NCBI RefSeq assembly: GCF_014696715.1
Contig: NZ_JACJQO010000005.1
Location: forward strand, 744,001 to 808,000
Direction of reading: 5' to 3'
DNA length: 64,000 bases
Source of the DNA: Pseudanabaena sp. FACHB-2040
GTDB taxonomy: Bacteria > Cyanobacteriota > Cyanobacteriia > Phormidesmidales > Phormidesmidaceae
Shown here: positions 9,112-18,049 of the stretch, one piece after another
Layout: each line of letters opens with the position of its first letter
How positions within the stretch are numbered: the first letter of the stretch is position 1
Position numbers and translations under genes: made by a program
Notes under the pieces: model-generated
Databases searched by the model: none
The model's input: the letters and a program-made list of their open reading frames with translations, nothing else
What the model was told of the DNA's origin: nothing

Positions 9112-10245
9112 CTAAGCATGCACCATGAGGAACTGGCCATTACCGTTGATCTCGCCATCACAAGTGGCAAAGCTGGTACATAACCAGATGAGATAAAACC
9201 GCCAAATACGGCGAAACTTCTCGAAGTCAATGCCGTAGTCTAAGTCCTTAATTTCCTCATAGCTATCGTCAAAATTCTGTAGCCAGGCAGCCATAGTTTT
9301 ATGGTAGTTAATGCCGTTGAGATACCACCGTTTTATTGTTTTCAGATCTTTGTTAATACTCGGAGGCGTATCAAAACTCCAGTAGCGCCCGTGCGGAAAT
9401 ATGTACTTGTGGGTATAAGCGCTAGAGACGTTGTTGGGGGTCCGCACCGTAATAATGTGCAGGAAGAATTTTCCGCCCGGCTTGAGAAGAGTAGCCACCT
9501 TCTTAAAGGCATGGGTTAAATTTCCTACATGGCAAAAGACGCCCACTGAAAGCACCTTATCAAAAGATTCCTTCAACTCAACCTGGTTAATGTCTCCTTC
9601 AACTAACGTAAAGCGCCCCGAACTGAGATAGCTCTTTGGGTCCTGCATCTTGTGGCGCATGTAGTCGCACTGCTCATGGCTAAGATTAACCCCGGTAAAT
9701 CTAACGTTAGGAAACTTAGACATGACATAGTTAGGGATGCATCCCCAACCACAGCCAAAATCTAAGACATTGTCTCCATCTTGAATATCCAGCTTCTCAA
9801 TCAAGTCATCAATCATCTGCATTTGAGCCTGCTCGAGATTAGCTGCTCCCTTTTCCCACAGCGCCATGCTGTATTTGGGGTAAATTACGTCCCAGTTTCC
9901 TAGCATTTGATTAAGCATTGCCTGAGGGCGGTCGTAATGAACCTTCATCAGGTCGTTTGCCCCTTCCGCTACATTCTCGGTTTCGTGTAGAACCCATTCA
10001 TAGGGCGCAAGCAGTGCGGGGAAGTTTTTAAACAAAGTAGATAGAGACGTGTGGAAAATAGCTTTCAACGCCGGATCGGGAATCTCCAGACCGTTGATGT
10101 AAGACTCTCCCAGGGCCATCTGCAGCCCGTTAACAATACCTACAGCTCCACGAGTCGCCATGTAAGCCAGGGAGCTCTTTGTATTAATGTCGCCAATAAT
10201 TGGAATATGTCGCTGGATACCTTGATCGACAGAAGTGCTTGTCAT
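9112..10245 (-). CDS. Cyclopropane-fatty-acid-synthase-like SAM methyltransferase
   Basis: A 377-residue class I SAM-dependent methyltransferase. Motif I VLDFGCGWGCIP sits near residue 160, with motif-II-like FTLVEGDI and LLKPGGKFF later. The fold and the GVNLSHEQ segment place it near CFA synthases and plant N-methyltransferases such as coclaurine N-methyltransferase. The N-terminal 100 residues are extra and not recognised. A GGAG ribosome-binding site precedes the ATG at 10245. Nearby desaturase genes suggest, but do not prove, a lipid substrate. Confidence 0.75.
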   Translation of the reverse strand: MTSTSVDQGIQRHIPIIGDINTKSSLAYMATRGAVGIVNGLQMALGESYINGLEIPDPALKAIFHTSLSTLFKNFPALLAPYEWVLHETENVAEGANDLMKVHYDRPQAMLNQMLGNWDVIYPKYSMALWEKGAANLEQAQMQMIDDLIEKLDIQDGDNVLDFGCGWGCIPNYVMSKFPNVRFTGVNLSHEQCDYMRHKMQDPKSYLSSGRFTLVEGDINQVELKESFDKVLSVGVFCHVGNLTHAFKKVATLLKPGGKFFLHIITVRTPNNVSSAYTHKYIFPHGRYWSFDTPPSINKDLKTIKRWYLNGINYHKTMAAWLQNFDDSYEEIKDLDYGIDFEKFRRIWRFYLIWLCTSFATCDGEINGNGQFLMVHA

Positions 10246-10655
10246 AACAAATCTCCAGATCCTTTAGGGGTAAGGATTTAGTAGCAGACTAACACGGTAA
10301 AAAAGTCCTTAATATTCCTTAAAAACGGCTAAACTCCCCGTAAATTCACCTTTTGAACCAGTTCTTAAATACCGCCTTTATTCCTTAAAATATGATTAAA
10401 AATTTGGGCTATTAGCAGCTGCTTTGGTTTTTCAACCAGGACTCCGGCGCAGGCAGACGCAATAGACAGGGATTTAAGCAAGGTTGCTAGAGACTAATGA
10501 TGCCTCAATTAATATCTAGCCCCTAAACACAGCAAGAGATGGCCTTTTCAAGCCATCTCTTGCTGTACGAACACTACAGCAGAGCTTAACCTCCGCTCGT
10601 TCTAAGGAGATCTTGGTCGCTACCAAAGCAACTCATGAGGCTGCTCAAGGCAGCG
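10246..10655. other. Intergenic region with hairpin and direct repeat
   Basis: A 410-base gap between two minus-strand genes. It holds the promoter region of the methyltransferase, with a 12-base direct repeat tattccttaaaa at 10313-10324 and 10379-10390, and a 15-bp perfect hairpin at 10529-10566 on the desaturase side. No gene is visible. Confidence 0.5.
10529..10566 (-). terminator. Strong hairpin downstream of desaturase gene
   Basis: The arms acagcaagagatggc and gccatctcttgctgt pair perfectly over 15 bp with an 8-base loop. It lies about 90 bases after the minus-strand desaturase stop. No T-run follows on either strand, so it may be a processing or stabilising hairpin rather than an intrinsic terminator. 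Confidence 0.5.
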
Positions 10656-11543
10656 CTAAGCTTTCTGAAGTGCGCCAGTCTCACTGGCAGCCTGCAGGAG
10701 TTCTACCTCAGAAGGAAGCTTAAGATCAGACGCTAAATTCAGTTTTTCTAGAAGAAGAATAAACCAGTAGGTAGGGTCTGGTAAATACACTACTTTGCCG
10801 TCTCTCACGGAAAATCCATGACGAGCTGACCACTGAAAAGCGTGATGCAGATTGTGCCAGCCCTCACCCAATGTAGCAACTGCAACAAACCAGTTGTTTC
10901 GGCTCTGGTCAGTTGTTACAAAGGGTTGTTCGCCAACAATATGAGCCAGGGAATTAACTAGAGCAACACCATGAAAAAGGATTGTAGTGCTTAGGAAAAA
11001 AGCTCCTAAGAACTCAAGTCCACCTATCCAAAATGAAACGGCTCCTAGAAGAAGTAGCGGAACAAAGTGAAAGCGATCTATCAGCTTTAAACCCCAATCT
11101 GCTTCGACATCAGCAGGTAAGCTATGGGGCATAGAATCACCTGTCAAAAGCCAGCCAAACTGAGCCCAAAGAAAGCCTCTAAGTCCTGTATAGGGTGTAT
11201 AGGGGGAGTGGCGATCGCCCGCCATATCAGAATGATTATGATGCCCCTGAATATGATGCCCTTTCCACCAATTAGGCCCCATTTGACCGGCAGAAGATGC
11301 AATGAAGCTGCCCACCCACTTCACAACTGCCGGTGCTTGGTAGGACTTGTGAATAATTAGTCGATGGTAGATACCTGTAATGCCAAGCATTCTGACTACG
11401 TAGAGCATGAACCCCCAGAGGAGGGCCTGCCAAGATAGACCTGTCATGAGAGGAAGCAGAGCTCCCAAATGAAATATCACGACTTGAAGAGGCCCTAGAT
11501 TGTAACTTAAAACTAATAGCCGAGGATACTTGTTTGCCACCAT
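10656..11543 (-). CDS. Fatty-acid desaturase, delta-9/DesC type
   Basis: A 295-residue membrane di-iron desaturase that would place a double bond in acyl chains of membrane lipids. The histidine boxes are HRLIIH, the cluster GHHIQGHHNHSD and WHNLHHAF, in the usual order and spacing for stearoyl-CoA/acyl-lipid delta-9 desaturases. Four hydrophobic helices are visible. A second, more typical DesC-like desaturase is encoded at 13862-14689. Regiospecificity cannot be fixed from sequence; some relatives act on other positions. Confidence 0.85.
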   Translation of the reverse strand: MVANKYPRLLVLSYNLGPLQVVIFHLGALLPLMTGLSWQALLWGFMLYVVRMLGITGIYHRLIIHKSYQAPAVVKWVGSFIASSAGQMGPNWWKGHHIQGHHNHSDMAGDRHSPYTPYTGLRGFLWAQFGWLLTGDSMPHSLPADVEADWGLKLIDRFHFVPLLLLGAVSFWIGGLEFLGAFFLSTTILFHGVALVNSLAHIVGEQPFVTTDQSRNNWFVAVATLGEGWHNLHHAFQWSARHGFSVRDGKVVYLPDPTYWFILLLEKLNLASDLKLPSEVELLQAASETGALQKA

Positions 11544-11841
11544 TAGAAGCAGAGATTAAGCTCGTGAATTACTCTTGGTTATTCTAAGGGCGTCTTAATA
11601 TAATTGCCCTGCTACAGATTTCGAGCAGCTCAAATTATATTGGGCTACGCCAAGCACAAAAGCCACGCAAAATTACGGCCTAGTTTTCTGGCCCATCTGA
11701 TATTGAAATAGCCTCTATCTAATGGGAGAGATTTGCAAATTTTGGCAAAAGGATTTGGCTATCAAGTTCTTGCAAAAAACTCCTCAGTTTCGCTGGTGAG
11801 GCTGAGCTCGGTGATTTCAACAAAAGTAGTTAAGCCACTTT

Positions 11842-12486
11842 TTAAGCAGGCACGTTAACCTGCTGACGCAGCTTTTCAATAATGTCGTTTAGCCCATCGG
11901 CGTTAATGCGGTAGCTGAGGGGGTGGGCAATCAGCCGGGCAGTGCTTTGGTAGAGAATCTCTAGCTCCATCAAGTTATTTTCCCGGAGAGTCTTGCCGGT
12001 GGAAACCAAATCAACGATCGCTTCAGACATGCCCGTAATCGGCCCCAATTCTACCGAACCGTAGAGGGGCACAATTTCTACCGGCAGATCCAAACTTTGA
12101 AAGTACTCACGGGCACAGTGGACAAACTTGGAGGCTACCCGACTATGGGGAGCTAAGTCTAACGCCGAACGGTAGGAGCTGCTAGCCTTGACAGCTACAG
12201 ACATGCGGCAGCCGCCAAAGCCTAAATCAGCTAGGTTCGCCACATTAGGCTGCTTTTCCCGCAGCACGTCGTAGCCCACAATGCCGAGCTGGGCTTGGCC
12301 ATATTCCACATAAACAGGCACATCCTGAGCCCTGACTAGCAGCGCATTAGCCTGGCCTGTGGGGTCAGCGATCTGAAGCTGGCGGTTGGCTTTGTCCTTA
12401 AACAAACTAAAGTCTAGGCCCACGGATTGAAACAAACGAATACTGTCGTCTAATAGTGCCCCTTTGGGCAGTGCAATGGTTAGCAT
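11842..12486 (-). CDS. hisG: ATP phosphoribosyltransferase, short form (HisG)
   Basis: HisG performs the first step of histidine biosynthesis, joining ATP and PRPP to give phosphoribosyl-ATP. The start [16 protein letters not shown] and the PRPP-binding segment [16 protein letters not shown] are diagnostic. At 214 residues it is the short form, which lacks the C-terminal regulatory domain and normally needs HisZ as a partner; no hisZ lies in this window. It sits 59 bases after the minus-strand PLP enzyme gene, so the two may be co-transcribed. Confidence 0.95.
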   Translation of the reverse strand: MLTIALPKGALLDDSIRLFQSVGLDFSLFKDKANRQLQIADPTGQANALLVRAQDVPVYVEYGQAQLGIVGYDVLREKQPNVANLADLGFGGCRMSVAVKASSSYRSALDLAPHSRVASKFVHCAREYFQSLDLPVEIVPLYGSVELGPITGMSEAIVDLVSTGKTLRENNLMELEILYQSTARLIAHPLSYRINADGLNDIIEKLRQQVNVPA

Positions 12487-12545
12487 GGGGTCCTCTCAAC
12501 CGGCCTTCGTCATCTTATCAAGCGATGTCCTGTTTACTGGGCCAG

Positions 12546-13769
12546 TTACTGGGCGGGGCCAATGGCGGCAACGGCAGCTTCTAATGCGATCGCAACATGG
12601 CTCCAATGAGTACCGCCCTGGCAGTAGACGATGTAAGGCTCTCGCAGGGGGCCATCGGCAGACAACTCAGAGGTGCTACCATCAATGAAAGTACCGCCTG
12701 CCATCACCAGCTCACTCTCGTACCCCGGCATTCCCGCTGGTACTGGTTCTACATAGGAGTCTATGGGAGAGTGTCGCTGCACCGCCTTACAAAAGGCAAC
12801 TAGCTTTTTTGGTGTGCCCAGCCGTACGGCTTGAATTACGTCCCGCTGAGGTGCGTCCATCGGAGGATTGACGGCATAGCCCAAATCATGGAAGGTAGAG
12901 GCAATCAAATAGTTGCCCTTCATGGCCTCTCCGACCATCTGAGGCGCTAGGAAGAAACCTTGGAAAAACAGTCGGTTCTGATTTAGCGTAGCGCCGCCGC
13001 TGCTGCCAATGCCAGGGGCAGTTAAACGGCAAGTAGCGGCCTCTACCAGATCGGCCCGTCCGGCCACATAGCCACCCGTTGTCGCAATTGTGCCGCCAGG
13101 GTTTTTAATCAGCGATCCGGCTATAAGATCGGCTCCTACCGCTGTTGGTTCGCGATCTTCTACAAATTCTCCGTAGCAGTTGTCTACAAAGCAGACGGTA
13201 TCAGGATTTTGCTGCTTCACCAAAGCCACAATTTTTTCAATCTCGGCAATTGTCAGGCTAGGCCGCCAACTATAGCCACAGGATCGCTGGATCAGCACCA
13301 GCCGGGTGTCAGGACGTACAGCAGTTGCCAGCGCGGCCCAGTCTATCGTACCGGTGGCGGTCAGCTCCAACTGGCGATAGCGAATGCCAAACTCCTTGAG
13401 CGATCCTTGCCCTGTCTCCCGCAGGCCGATGACTTCTTCCATAGTGTCGTAAGGAGCCCCGGCTACGGCCAGCATCTCATCGCCGGGTCGCAGCACGCCA
13501 AAGAGAGCACATGCGATCGCATGCGTACCCGAGACAAACTGCACCCTTACCGCTGCAGCCTCGGCCTCCATAACCGCCGCAAACACCTGATCGAGCGTCT
13601 GCCGCCCCAAGTCACCATGCCCGTAGCCCGAAACCCCCGAGAAATGGTGGCTACCGACCCGAAACTGGCGAAAAGCCGCCAGCACCCGCTCCAAATTTTT
13701 CTTGACCTGGAGGTCAATTCCATAAAAAATCTGAGATAGTGTCTGTTCTGATAAATTAAGTGTTTTCAA
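12546..13769 (-). CDS. PLP-dependent methionine gamma-lyase/aluminium-resistance family protein
   Basis: A 407-residue fold-type I PLP enzyme of the family often named aluminium resistance protein. Visible family features are HHFSGVSGYGHGDLGR near the N-terminus, the cofactor-ring segment VQFVSGTHAIACALFG, CFVDNCYGEF with the PLP-contacting Asp, and SLIKNPGGTIATTGGY carrying the Schiff-base lysine. The true substrate is uncertain; a C-S lyase role is a family-based guess. A HIP1 site lies inside the gene. Confidence 0.85.
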   Translation of the reverse strand: MKTLNLSEQTLSQIFYGIDLQVKKNLERVLAAFRQFRVGSHHFSGVSGYGHGDLGRQTLDQVFAAVMEAEAAAVRVQFVSGTHAIACALFGVLRPGDEMLAVAGAPYDTMEEVIGLRETGQGSLKEFGIRYRQLELTATGTIDWAALATAVRPDTRLVLIQRSCGYSWRPSLTIAEIEKIVALVKQQNPDTVCFVDNCYGEFVEDREPTAVGADLIAGSLIKNPGGTIATTGGYVAGRADLVEAATCRLTAPGIGSSGGATLNQNRLFFQGFFLAPQMVGEAMKGNYLIASTFHDLGYAVNPPMDAPQRDVIQAVRLGTPKKLVAFCKAVQRHSPIDSYVEPVPAGMPGYESELVMAGGTFIDGSTSELSADGPLREPYIVYCQGGTHWSHVAIALEAAVAAIGPAQ

Positions 13770-13861
13770 TTTTTACAATGGATTAAGTTTCGCCGCCTTA
13801 AAGCGCGGACTTTATTGTCGCGCGAAACTTGCTTTCCCTGTCCACAAACTGAGATTTTTAC

Positions 13862-14689
13862 ATGACTGTTGCTACTGCTGCTCGCCCCGCGATTAACTGG
13901 CCGACCTCCATCTTTATGGTGGCAGTTCACGCTGGGGCACTATTTGCTTTGCTCCCCAGCAACTTCAGGTGGTCGGCCGTTGGCGTTGCGCTGTTTCTCC
14001 ACTGGTTCACCGGCTGCCTCGGTATTACCCTAGGATGGCATCGCCTGATTGCCCACCGTAGTTTTCAGGTGCCCAAATGGCTAGAATACTTTTTCGTCTT
14101 CTGCGGTAGCCTAGCCTGCCAGCATGGGCCAATTGAGTGGATCGGGCTCCACCGACATCACCACACCCACTCTGATCAGCCCAGCGACCACCATGATTCC
14201 AACAAAGGGTTCTGGTGGAGTCACATGGGTTGGCTGTTGAGAGAGGTTCCGGCCCAAGAAGAAATTGACCGTTATGTCCGAGACATTGCCACCGATCCGG
14301 TCTACCTTTTCTTTAATAAATACTTTTTTCCTCTACAGGTGGTTTTGGGGGTTCTGCTCTATGCTCTGGGAGGTTGGCCCTTCGTCGTTTGGGGCATTTT
14401 TGTTCGCCTAGTTGTGGTCTATCACTGCACTTGGCTGGTCAACAGCGCTACCCATAAGTTTGGCTACCGCAGCTACCAAACCGAGGACAAGTCCACTAAC
14501 TGCTGGTGGGTAGCTGTCGTCACCTATGGTGAAGGTTGGCACAACAACCACCACGCCTTCCAGTACTCAGCCCGACACGGCCTTAAATGGTGGGAAATCG
14601 ACATGACCTGGATGGTCATTAATTTTCTGCAAATGGTTGGCCTAGCCCGCAAAGTGAAGCTGGTGGATAGCGCCGAGGCTTCAGCTTAA
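13862..14689 (+). CDS. desC: Delta-9 acyl-lipid/acyl-CoA desaturase (DesC-like)
   Basis: A 275-residue membrane desaturase with the three His boxes HRLIAH, HRHHH and HNNHH (WHNNHHAFQYSARHGLKWW), hallmarks of the cyanobacterial DesC family that introduces the first double bond into stearoyl/palmitoyl chains. Four hydrophobic helices surround them. It is divergent from the PLP enzyme gene (92-base gap). It is only moderately similar by eye to the desaturase at 10656-11543, so the two are separate paralogues rather than a recent duplication. Confidence 0.9.
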   Translation: MTVATAARPAINWPTSIFMVAVHAGALFALLPSNFRWSAVGVALFLHWFTGCLGITLGWHRLIAHRSFQVPKWLEYFFVFCGSLACQHGPIEWIGLHRHHHTHSDQPSDHHDSNKGFWWSHMGWLLREVPAQEEIDRYVRDIATDPVYLFFNKYFFPLQVVLGVLLYALGGWPFVVWGIFVRLVVVYHCTWLVNSATHKFGYRSYQTEDKSTNCWWVAVVTYGEGWHNNHHAFQYSARHGLKWWEIDMTWMVINFLQMVGLARKVKLVDSAEASA

Positions 14690-14790
14690 GAAAAGGCAAA
14701 GGGTAGGAAGAGGGGCATAAGGGGGAGCCGTAAGGGGTTCTCAGCCTCTGACTGCCTCCCTTACCTACCCAAAGACTTGCTCAATCAGAC

Positions 14791-14843
14791 AAACTAAGTG
14801 GGTCTAGAGACTGCCAAGGCTGGTTTCTAGACCCACTTAGTTT
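14791..14843. terminator. Bidirectional terminator hairpin between desC and proA-like gene
   Basis: The arms aaactaagtgggtctaga and tctagacccacttagttt form a near-perfect stem of about 18 bp around a loop of about 15 bases. T-runs flank the stem on the right (plus strand) and A-runs on the left, so it can end both the plus-strand desaturase and the minus-strand proA-like transcript. Confidence 0.85.
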
Positions 14844-14869
14844 TTGCAGTAGTCAACTGAAAAGCCCGG

Positions 14870-16123
14870 TTAAATGCCTTGAATGACGTGCTTAACGGTC
14901 ATCAGCGCTTCTAGGCCAATAAAGCCGCTGCCCCGCCAGCGTTGGGAGGTCATGCCGAGGGAAATAGCCGATGCCTGAGTTGGGTTGCGGGAAAAGCGGG
15001 GAGAAGCATTGATATAAACCGCTGCGCTCTGCACCGCCTGGGTAAACCTATAAGCCTCCCGGTAAGATTCTGTAGCTAGGCAGTCAGCATGGCCGCTGCT
15101 GTGGCGGTTGATCAGGGCAGCAGCGGTTTCCAAGCTGTCTACTCGGCGCAGCGCCACCATCTTTTCTAAGTAGGACTGGTCCCACTCGGCACTGTCTAGA
15201 GGCAATAGATCGGGCAGGGTATCCAGCAGAGCGTTATCGCCCCGCAACTCAAAGCCCTGCTCCCAAAGCTGGCGGCAAAGCTGAGCAACTGATGCAGGAC
15301 TGTGGCTTTCGTGAATCAGAACTTTTTCAATCGCGTTAACGGCGTCGGGCTCGCCTCGATGGCTGTCTAAAATAAGCTTAAAGACCGTCTCCAATTCCCC
15401 CGAAGCGGCCCAGTACAGATAGCAGTTGCCCATCGCCGTGGGCAAAACAGAAATAGTCGCCTGCCGCAACACTTGCTGAATCAGGGAGGGGCGGCCGTAA
15501 GGAATAATCAGGTCAACCCCTTCAGATTGAACCAGCTGAGTACGGGCCGCATCGCCCTGATCAGACGACAGCGAGAGAATGCAGTCTTCGGGTAGGTTGA
15601 CCCGATCCAATGCTCGGTGCAGAATCTGGGTGATAGCCTGATTGCTCTGGCTAGCCTCATTGCCGCCTTTCAAGATTAGGCCATTGCCGGTTCGTACACA
15701 AAGCCCAGCTGCGATCGCAGTTAGCTCTGGAAATGCTTCGTAAACCAGGCCAATCACTCCCAGCGGCACAACCTGCCCATAGCCCGTAGCTGACTGGTTC
15801 ATGCGCCTCAAGGGCTGCTGAGCCAACACTCGCGGATCGCCCAGCGAGCTTAGCCGCCGCAGGATTTTAGCGGTGGTTTGAATGCGCTCTGGGGTGAGCT
15901 TTAGCCAGTCCAGAACCCGCTCCGGCACAGCCATCTCCAGACTGGCTTCCAGATCAAGCGTGTTGGCCTCTAGCACCTCATCTTGGTTTTTCTCCAGCTC
16001 ACTGGCCATCACCTCTAACAGGTGGCTTTGGCTGACAGCACCCGACTCGAAAAGTTTCCGAGAAGCTTGCCGGACCTGGTAGATTGCGTAAGTTAAGTCA
16101 GAAGAAGATCCAGTCAGGGTCAT
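14870..16123 (-). CDS. proA: ProA-family glutamate-5-semialdehyde dehydrogenase-like protein lacking the catalytic Cys
   Basis: A 417-residue protein matching ProA along its length (VPLGVIGLVYEAFPELT, LCVRTGNGLILKGGNEAS, SGFIGLEALMTVKHV). ProA reduces gamma-glutamyl phosphate in proline synthesis through a cysteine thioester. In E. coli ProA that cysteine lies in RPSTCNTVETLLV; here the aligned segment is EPDAVNAIEKVLI, with Val (codon GTT) in place of Cys. The glycine-rich IPRGG segment has also become IPYGRPS. It is therefore probably a paralogue with altered or lost activity, and the symbol marks family only. It is followed 4 bases upstream by the gene at 16128. Confidence 0.75.
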   Translation of the reverse strand: MTLTGSSSDLTYAIYQVRQASRKLFESGAVSQSHLLEVMASELEKNQDEVLEANTLDLEASLEMAVPERVLDWLKLTPERIQTTAKILRRLSSLGDPRVLAQQPLRRMNQSATGYGQVVPLGVIGLVYEAFPELTAIAAGLCVRTGNGLILKGGNEASQSNQAITQILHRALDRVNLPEDCILSLSSDQGDAARTQLVQSEGVDLIIPYGRPSLIQQVLRQATISVLPTAMGNCYLYWAASGELETVFKLILDSHRGEPDAVNAIEKVLIHESHSPASVAQLCRQLWEQGFELRGDNALLDTLPDLLPLDSAEWDQSYLEKMVALRRVDSLETAAALINRHSSGHADCLATESYREAYRFTQAVQSAAVYINASPRFSRNPTQASAISLGMTSQRWRGSGFIGLEALMTVKHVIQGI

Positions 16124-16127
16124 GATG

Positions 16128-16538
16128 TTAGCGCCGGGAAGCTAACCAAAACATAAATACTAGCAGCAGAGACACGATCAACGCTGCCAGCAGGCGCACT
16201 GCCATCTGTGCGCCTGCTGGCGTTTGAAGCGTCGCCAGCAGCAGCAACAGCACCATCAGTCCAAAGAGAACCACCATCATCAGGGGCACATAACTGGTGC
16301 TCAAGACAGAGCGGTCAAGCCGCCACTGTTGACCTGTCCAGCGCCAAGCCCGTTTGTAGGGATAGTGGCTAGAAAGCTGTTCCAAAACGTAACCGTCGTC
16401 ACGAACAACAAAAATCTGCTGGCAGCGATCGCAACCAAAAGCCTCCGTTAAAGCAATCGGCACAATCCGCCCCCGCCGCCGACAAGGGCAGGGATAATCA
16501 GCATTCAGGTCAATCTTTTGACTCTTGTGAGAGCGCAC
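16128..16538 (-). CDS. Zinc-ribbon protein with two C-terminal membrane helices
   Basis: A 136-residue conserved cyanobacterial-type hypothetical protein. The N-terminus carries CPCRRRGR and CDRC cysteine pairs that fit a zinc ribbon (residues about 17-40), followed by a tryptophan/arginine-rich linker and two hydrophobic helices (about 84-107 and 112-132). It lies directly upstream of the ProA-like gene with a 4-base gap, so they are likely co-transcribed. Function unknown. Confidence 0.7.
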   Translation of the reverse strand: MRSHKSQKIDLNADYPCPCRRRGRIVPIALTEAFGCDRCQQIFVVRDDGYVLEQLSSHYPYKRAWRWTGQQWRLDRSVLSTSYVPLMMVVLFGLMVLLLLLATLQTPAGAQMAVRLLAALIVSLLLVFMFWLASRR

Positions 16539-16757
16539 GGCAGCCCAAACGAAATAGGAACGGAGGCTATTCAGCCATGTTCACACATTAGCTAATGCCA
16601 ACGGGGAAAACAAGGCAACCTTGTGAAGGAAAACCAAGATGCACAAAGGCTTTTGATGAAGCTTGTAGAACAATATATACCGCAAGAGGGGTGACCCTCG
16701 AAGGGTTCGAGCGGGTTAGCTCCTTTAACGAGTCACCTTTAAATCAGCCTTTTAAAA

Positions 16758-16829
16758 AGCGGGTAACGCGATTCGAACGCGCGACATTCACCTTGGCAAG
16801 GTGACGCTCTACCACTGAGCTATACCCGC
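16758..16829 (-). tRNA. tRNA-Gly(GCC), first copy
   Basis: The minus strand folds as a complete 72-base cloverleaf: acceptor GCGGGTA pairs with TACCCGC, the D-loop AGCTCAGTGGTAGAGC, anticodon stem-loop with GCC, and T-arm GCGCGTTCGAATCGCGT. The CCA end is not encoded. An identical copy lies 1.1 kb downstream. Confidence 0.97.
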
Positions 16830-17138
16830 ATGGCGTTTAGCTGAGAAACCTCACTAAACACGCTTTGAAGCCGTTTGCTTCATCTGCATTACGTATCATA
16901 GCACCTCACAGCGCAATTTTTTAAGCAGCAATACAACCCTTTAACGCCTAATTTTTTCTAGAGGGATTCTTAAATGTATAAGTGACGCCTTGAAATGCTC
17001 GAAAGACCTGTGATAGTACTTGTCTCACGTCTTCAGCCCAACCAAGTCTGAAAAACGCCCCTGAATTACCAGTGGGCCCTTGCCGGACAAGCAGACCGTT
17101 TCTGGAAAACGCATCCCTCTGGTGGAACTGCAATTGCT
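16830..17138. other. Intergenic region between tRNA-Gly and coiled-coil gene
   Basis: About 309 bases with no recognised gene. It carries the promoter for the tRNA on the minus strand and for the coiled-coil gene on the plus strand. Confidence 0.4.
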
Positions 17139-17726
17139 ATGACAACCGAAAGACTGCATATGGCAATCAAAAATTTCGACAACATGAATCAGATGGTTGA
17201 GCGGTACACCCGTCTCTGTCGGGCCTATGTGAAACTCTCCGAACAGTTCCATCAACTCGACATAGAGCACATGAAGCTAAAGGGGAACATGGTGCCCCTG
17301 CTTAAAGCTGTCAAGGTGTACAAAAATCAAAATACCCAGCTAGAGCAGCAAAACCAAGAGCTGCAGCAGACGCTGGTCGCCGCCGACAGCCTTCACCGCT
17401 CGGAGGTGCAAAATCTAGTTGCTACTTATGAGGAACAGTTACAAAGCCTAAAAAACCAAATCGATGAGCTTAAAGCTCTCGAATGGTTCACTACAGAAGA
17501 CGCCCATAGAGATCTAGCCGAGGCAGAGCAGCAGATCGCCTTAGACGAGGAAACCTTTCAAGAAATCGCGCAAGACGCTCTCCCTGACCTAACTGAGGAT
17601 GAAAAGGCTTTGCTGGTAGAGTATCACGCAAACCCCGCTAACTTCGTCGTGCAAGGTCTTGAGCCTATCCTCTTAGAGCAAAGCACCGCCAACGGCCGCC
17701 CTTCCCTCGAGACTTCCCGCTGGTAG
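17139..17726 (+). CDS. Coiled-coil protein, conserved hypothetical
   Basis: A 195-residue, mostly helical protein. Residues about 20-110 have long heptad-rich helices (QLEQQNQELQQTL, LKNQIDEL) that predict a coiled coil; the C-terminal half is acidic (LAEAEQQIALDEETFQEI). No signal peptide, membrane segment or catalytic motif is visible. The gene lies between two identical tRNA-Gly genes. There is a second possible start at Met8. Function not recognised. Confidence 0.65.
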   Translation: MTTERLHMAIKNFDNMNQMVERYTRLCRAYVKLSEQFHQLDIEHMKLKGNMVPLLKAVKVYKNQNTQLEQQNQELQQTLVAADSLHRSEVQNLVATYEEQLQSLKNQIDELKALEWFTTEDAHRDLAEAEQQIALDEETFQEIAQDALPDLTEDEKALLVEYHANPANFVVQGLEPILLEQSTANGRPSLETSRW

Positions 17727-17891
17727 ATCGAGCAGCGGTAGAAAATTTGGGGTCAGGCAGATGAACGTTCCTCTGCAGCTTTGACCCCTGCGACTTTACC
17801 CCTGCGGCTTTGGGGTCGGTGGCCCTAGGGCGGTCACTGCCCACCACTCGAAGCCGATTTAAGACTTGGCTCAGCTTTAGGTCAATTCAAA

Positions 17892-17963
17892 AGCGGGTAA
17901 CGCGATTCGAACGCGCGACATTCACCTTGGCAAGGTGACGCTCTACCACTGAGCTATACCCGC
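17892..17963 (-). tRNA. tRNA-Gly(GCC), second copy
   Basis: Identical over all 72 bases to the tRNA at 16758-16829, with the same GCC anticodon. A shared aaaa precedes the discriminator-side end in both; flanks otherwise differ. Confidence 0.97.
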
Positions 17964-18049
17964 AGGGCTGACTGACTTAATTGCCAGTTTCCACTGTTTT
18001 TAGTGTTACAAAAAGTGCTCCTAATGTCAACACCCCCACATGTAGGGGA

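Noticed and set aside
13209-13739. A 176-residue frame opposite the PLP enzyme gene
   Set aside because: It lies wholly antisense to a clear conserved gene and has no recognisable protein features.
16595-16804. A 69-residue frame running into the first tRNA-Gly
   Set aside because: Its C-terminal part is antisense tRNA sequence, so coding is unlikely.
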